From contig CAVZQU010000004.1 of the NCBI GenBank assembly GCA_963777515.1, forward strand, positions 310,001 through 374,000: a stretch of 64,000 bases of DNA, given 5' to 3'. The notes under the pieces were generated by a model. It saw only the letters and a list, made by a program, of their open reading frames with translations, did no database searches and was not told where the DNA came from. Both the position numbers and the translations under genes were made by a program. The number at the start of each line of letters is the position of its first letter. Within the stretch, counting starts at the first letter, position 1. Below, piece after piece: positions 61,066-64,000 of the stretch. This DNA is from CAVSWT01 sp963777515. Lineage in GTDB: Bacteria; Bacteroidota; Ignavibacteria; Ignavibacteriales; Ignavibacteriaceae.

Positions 61066-62076
61066 ATGAAAAAAATTTTAGTTACCGGTGCAGCCGGTTT
61101 TATTGGATTCCATCTAAGTAAAAAGCTTTTGGATAACGGGTGGCATGTAACAGGTATTGATAATTTAAATGATTATTATGATGTTAACTTAAAACAAAGC
61201 CGTCTAGACCAGCTAACACCGCATGAGAGTTTTAACTTTCAAAAAATTGATTTGAAGAATAAAGAAGAGGTATTAACTCTTTTCGAAAAAGAGCAGTTTG
61301 AATATATTGTAAACCTTGCTGCTCAAGCCGGGGTAAGATACTCACTGATAAATCCTTATGCCTACATTGAAAGCAATATAAACGGGTTCATGAATATTCT
61401 TGAAGGATGCAGAGCTGTTAAAGTAAAACATTTAGTATATGCCTCATCAAGCTCTGTATATGGAGCAAATACTAAAATGCCCTTTTCAGTTCATCATAAT
61501 GTAGACCATCCAGTTTCACTTTATGCTGCAACAAAAAAATCTAATGAACTGATGGCGCATACATATTCCAATCTATATAATATCCCTACAACGGGATTAA
61601 GATTTTTTACGGTCTATGGGCCGTGGGGGCGTCCTGATATGGCATTATTTCTTTTCACTAAAGCAATAATAAAAGGTGAACCAATAGATGTTTTCAATAA
61701 TGGCAAAATGAAAAGAGATTTTACTTATGTTGCAGATATAGTTGAAGGTGTTTTTAAAGTAATTACTAAAATTCCACAGCCTAATCCTGAATGGAATTCA
61801 GAAAGCCCGGACAGTGCAACTAGCTTTGCTCCATATCAACTTTTTAATATTGGTAACAATAAACCAGTTGAATTAATGAGATATATCGAAATCCTGGAAG
61901 ATAAGTTAAAAAAGAAAGCAATTAAGAACTTTTTGCCCTTACAACCTGGTGATGTTCCTGATACCTATGCAGATGTCGATGATCTGGTTAAAGCCGTGGA
62001 TTTTAAGCCAAATATGGACATTGAACAAGGAATATCCAATTTTGTAAATTGGTATAGAAGCTATTACAAGGTATAA
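61066..62076 (+). CDS. NAD-dependent epimerase (UDP-glucuronate 4-epimerase-like)
   Basis: 336-residue extended short-chain dehydrogenase. The nucleotide loop GAAGFIGFHLSKKLLDNG is at residues 8-25, then YASSSSVYG and the catalytic YAATK near 153; the late FFTVYGPWGRPDMALFLF and NIGNNKPVEL are typical of UDP-glucuronate 4-epimerases. With the dehydrogenase it may make a UDP-hexuronic acid epimer. Precise sugar not determined. Confidence 0.9.
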   Translation: MKKILVTGAAGFIGFHLSKKLLDNGWHVTGIDNLNDYYDVNLKQSRLDQLTPHESFNFQKIDLKNKEEVLTLFEKEQFEYIVNLAAQAGVRYSLINPYAYIESNINGFMNILEGCRAVKVKHLVYASSSSVYGANTKMPFSVHHNVDHPVSLYAATKKSNELMAHTYSNLYNIPTTGLRFFTVYGPWGRPDMALFLFTKAIIKGEPIDVFNNGKMKRDFTYVADIVEGVFKVITKIPQPNPEWNSESPDSATSFAPYQLFNIGNNKPVELMRYIEILEDKLKKKAIKNFLPLQPGDVPDTYADVDDLVKAVDFKPNMDIEQGISNFVNWYRSYYKV

Positions 62077-62097
62077 CATTTTTATTTCAAACAATAT

Positions 62098-63042
62098 ATG
62101 AAAAATTTTGCAATCACAGGCGTAGCCGGTTATATTGCGCCACGACATTTACAAGCCATTAAAGAAACTAATAATAATTTAGTTGCAGCAGTTGACCCCC
62201 ATGATTCGGTAGGAATATTGGACAGATACTTTCCAAATGTAAGTTTCTTTACAGAGTTTGAAAGATTTGACCGGCATTTGGAAAAGCTAAGACGTAAATC
62301 AGAAGACAGGCACATTCATTATCTAACAATTTGTTCTCCTAATAATCTGCATGATGCTCATATCAGGTTAGCATTAAGAATTGGTGCTGATGCAATTTGT
62401 GAAAAACCTCTTGTGCTAAATCCCTGGAATTTAGATACGCTTCAAGAATTAGAAAATGAAACAGGGAAGCGAGTCTACACAATATTACAGCTACGTGTGC
62501 ACCCCAGTTTAATTGAATTAAAGAATAAAATTTCTTCGATGAAAAATGGGAAAAAGCACGAAGTTGATTTAACCTATATAACATCTCGCGGTGTATGGTA
62601 TGATTTCTCCTGGAAAGGTGTAGTTGAAAAATCCGGCGGTATTGCAACTAATATTGGTATTCATTTTTTTGATATGCTGATCTGGTTGTTTGGAGATGTT
62701 CAAACTAATGATGTTTATTTATTAGATAAAAAACGAGCTTCCGGATTTATTGAATTACAAAATGCTAATGTGAGATGGTTTCTTTCTATAGATAAAAACG
62801 ATCTGCCGGCAGAAGAAATAAACAATGGTAAACCAACCTTCCGTTCAATAATAGTAGATGGAGAAGAAATTAAGTTTAGTGAAGGTTTTACTGATCTTCA
62901 TACCAGGGTTTATGAGGAAACTTTAAGCGGTAATGGTTTTGGAATTGAAGATGCCCGCCCTTCTATTAATTTGGTTCATGATATTAGGCAAAAAAAAATA
63001 ACCGAAAATAAAGATAAATTCCACCCGTATTTATTAAAATAA
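62098..63042 (+). CDS. WbpB/WlbA-like UDP-N-acetylglucosaminuronate 3-dehydrogenase (Gfo/Idh/MocA)
   Basis: 314-residue oxidoreductase that in WbpB/WlbA oxidises C3 of UDP-GlcNAcA, preparing 3-amino sugars of O-antigens. The N-terminal NITGVAGYIAPRHLQAI-like loop (here FAITGVAGYIAPRHLQAI), DAICEKPLVLNPWNLD, and the GGIATNIGIHFFDMLIWLFG strand match that branch. Start at ATG 62098, 21 bases past the epimerase. The expected aminotransferase and acetyltransferase partners (WbpE, WbpD) would lie beyond the window. Confidence 0.9.
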   Translation: MKNFAITGVAGYIAPRHLQAIKETNNNLVAAVDPHDSVGILDRYFPNVSFFTEFERFDRHLEKLRRKSEDRHIHYLTICSPNNLHDAHIRLALRIGADAICEKPLVLNPWNLDTLQELENETGKRVYTILQLRVHPSLIELKNKISSMKNGKKHEVDLTYITSRGVWYDFSWKGVVEKSGGIATNIGIHFFDMLIWLFGDVQTNDVYLLDKKRASGFIELQNANVRWFLSIDKNDLPAEEINNGKPTFRSIIVDGEEIKFSEGFTDLHTRVYEETLSGNGFGIEDARPSINLVHDIRQKKITENKDKFHPYLLK

Positions 63043-63086
63043 TTATTAAATTCCATCCTATAGATTAATTAAAAGAAGTTTATTCA

Positions 63087-64000
63087 ATGAAATATTTTTT
63101 TGTGTTACTAATCTTAGTAGCTGTACAAACTACATTTGCCCAAGATAAAGATGTTCAAATAGGCAGCAGCCTTAATTCGCGCTTGCAAAGCCAGGGCGGA
63201 TTTTTTGATTATTCTGATCCCGAAGCTGTAAATATTAAAGTATCTGTTTGGGGCTTTGTGAAATATCCCGGAAAATATGTTATTCCTGACTACAGCACCT
63301 TAAGTGATCTTTTGTCTTATGCCGGCGGGCCGACTGATGATGCTCATCTAGATGATATGCGATTGTTTAGAACAAAACCGGATTCTACCCAGGAATTAAT
63401 AAAATTTAATTATAATGATTTATTATGGGAAGATAATTTAACAAAGGAAATTAAAAATCCGAAACTTCAAGCCGGCGATATGGTGATGGTAGCAGGTGCG
63501 CAAAGATTATATACCAGGGATTATGTAACCCTTACAGTATCGGTTTTATCTGCATTAATTTCCTTATCAATTTTAATTTTGAATATAGCTAAGGAAATAG
63601 GGCATAGACATAATATGAATAACTCAAACGATAAATCGAAAGAGTATGAATCAAATACTTTTAAGGATTATTTAAATCTTATAAGAAACAATATGCTGCC
63701 TGTTGCAATTATTACTTTTGCTTGTTTGGCCACCGCAATTTTTTACGCTATAAATTCTAAGAATGTTTATACTGCTGTTACAATGCTTAAAAATTTCTCA
63801 ACCGCAAGGAAATATTCTTGAATCTCCTATTATGCCTGACTTCCAGGATTTCGGCAGTGATAGATTTGTAGCTAATGAAATTGAGATTTTAAAGAGTTAT
63901 AATCTTCGATCAAAGAGTTGCTGACGCTTTAATTGACAGCTTTAAGGTAAGCGCTAACCCAGATAGTTTTGATTTAATTATTGAAAACAATTCAAATTTT
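63087..64000 (+). CDS. SLBB-domain export protein fused to a Wzz chain-length domain (partial; frameshifts ~63775 and ~63905)
   Basis: Envelope protein of polysaccharide export, cut by the window end. A signal peptide (YFFVLLILVAVQTTFAQ) is followed by an SLBB beta-grasp (KVSVWGFVKYPGKYVIPDYS, LLSYAGGPTDDAHLDD), a membrane helix (LTVSVLSALISLSILILNIA), a short cytosolic loop, and a second helix beginning NLIRNNMLPVAIITF which is the N-terminal helix of Wzz. Thus the topology periplasm-cytosol-periplasm is consistent for a fusion. An internal ATG at 63615 (NNSNDKSKEY) could instead be the start of a separate wzz gene, with a missed stop between. Two single-base shifts, near 63775 and near 63905, hide the continuation (SQPQGNILESPIMPDFQDF, then RVADALIDSFKVSAN). 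Confidence 0.75.

Overview
This AT-rich window most likely comes from a Gram-negative member of the Bacteroidota/Chlorobiota (FCB) group, and its style best fits Ignavibacteria (Ignavibacteriales). Three secreted proteins end in type IX secretion (T9SS) sorting domains, two of them with the QNYPNPFNPST signature. Lipid A genes are present, many starts lack a Shine-Dalgarno, and one promoter carries the Bacteroidetes-type TAnnTTTG element. The species assignment is inference from these traits. No rRNA, tRNA, CRISPR array, prophage or transposase gene was seen.

Layout. (1) 1-27.6 kb is mostly minus-strand housekeeping: a tandem pair of D-Ala-D-Ala-ligase-like genes, recG, gpsA-plsY (glycerophospholipid start), ispD-queA, ppdK, a lipid A block (lpxK, a DUF374 acyltransferase, lpxB) followed by a methyltransferase and a HAD phosphatase, a T9SS-sorted protein, smc, a large GH2-like membrane-fused protein and tpiA. 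Plus-strand islands hold a GNAT acetyltransferase, a ClC channel and dgt. (2) 27.6-34.2 kb holds an MFS transporter, AMP nucleosidase, PAP2 phosphatase, rhomboid protease, a lipoprotein and a Tat-exported D-aminoacylase; nearly all small dispersed palindromic repeats lie here. (3) 34.4-42.1 kb holds a PH-like membrane protein, a three-gene envelope thiol/T9SS operon (TlpA-like, beta-barrel, Omp28-like) and a tricorn-type protease. (4) 42.2-48.2 kb is a metal-homeostasis locus: DtxR/MntR regulator with an operator-like promoter, MntH fused to a Usp domain, a glycosidase-fold lipoprotein-like secreted protein, and an MbfA-type ferritin-VIT1 exporter. (5) 48.2-59.4 kb holds a T9SS protein, an SQR-like flavoprotein with a 48-residue partner, exonuclease III, class II photolyase, a PAS histidine kinase, trhO, a HEAGH membrane protein, a TonB/MORN protein and mgtE. 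(6) 59.7-64 kb starts a surface polysaccharide locus: UDP-sugar dehydrogenase, UDP-sugar epimerase, WbpB/WlbA-like oxidase and an SLBB-Wzz export protein that runs off the window.

A dominant technical signal is that at least 14 genes, including essential ones (smc, lpxB, ppdK), are broken by single-base frame shifts, mostly at short homopolymers, with intact coding on both sides. I read this as sequence error and annotate each as one gene; the positions are given so that they can be checked. I found no clear undescribed defence or mobile system. The most unusual items are the catalytically empty GH2-membrane fusion, the operator repeats ahead of the metal locus, the 48-residue partner of the SQR-like enzyme, the SLBB-Wzz fusion and a 122-bp MITE-like element.
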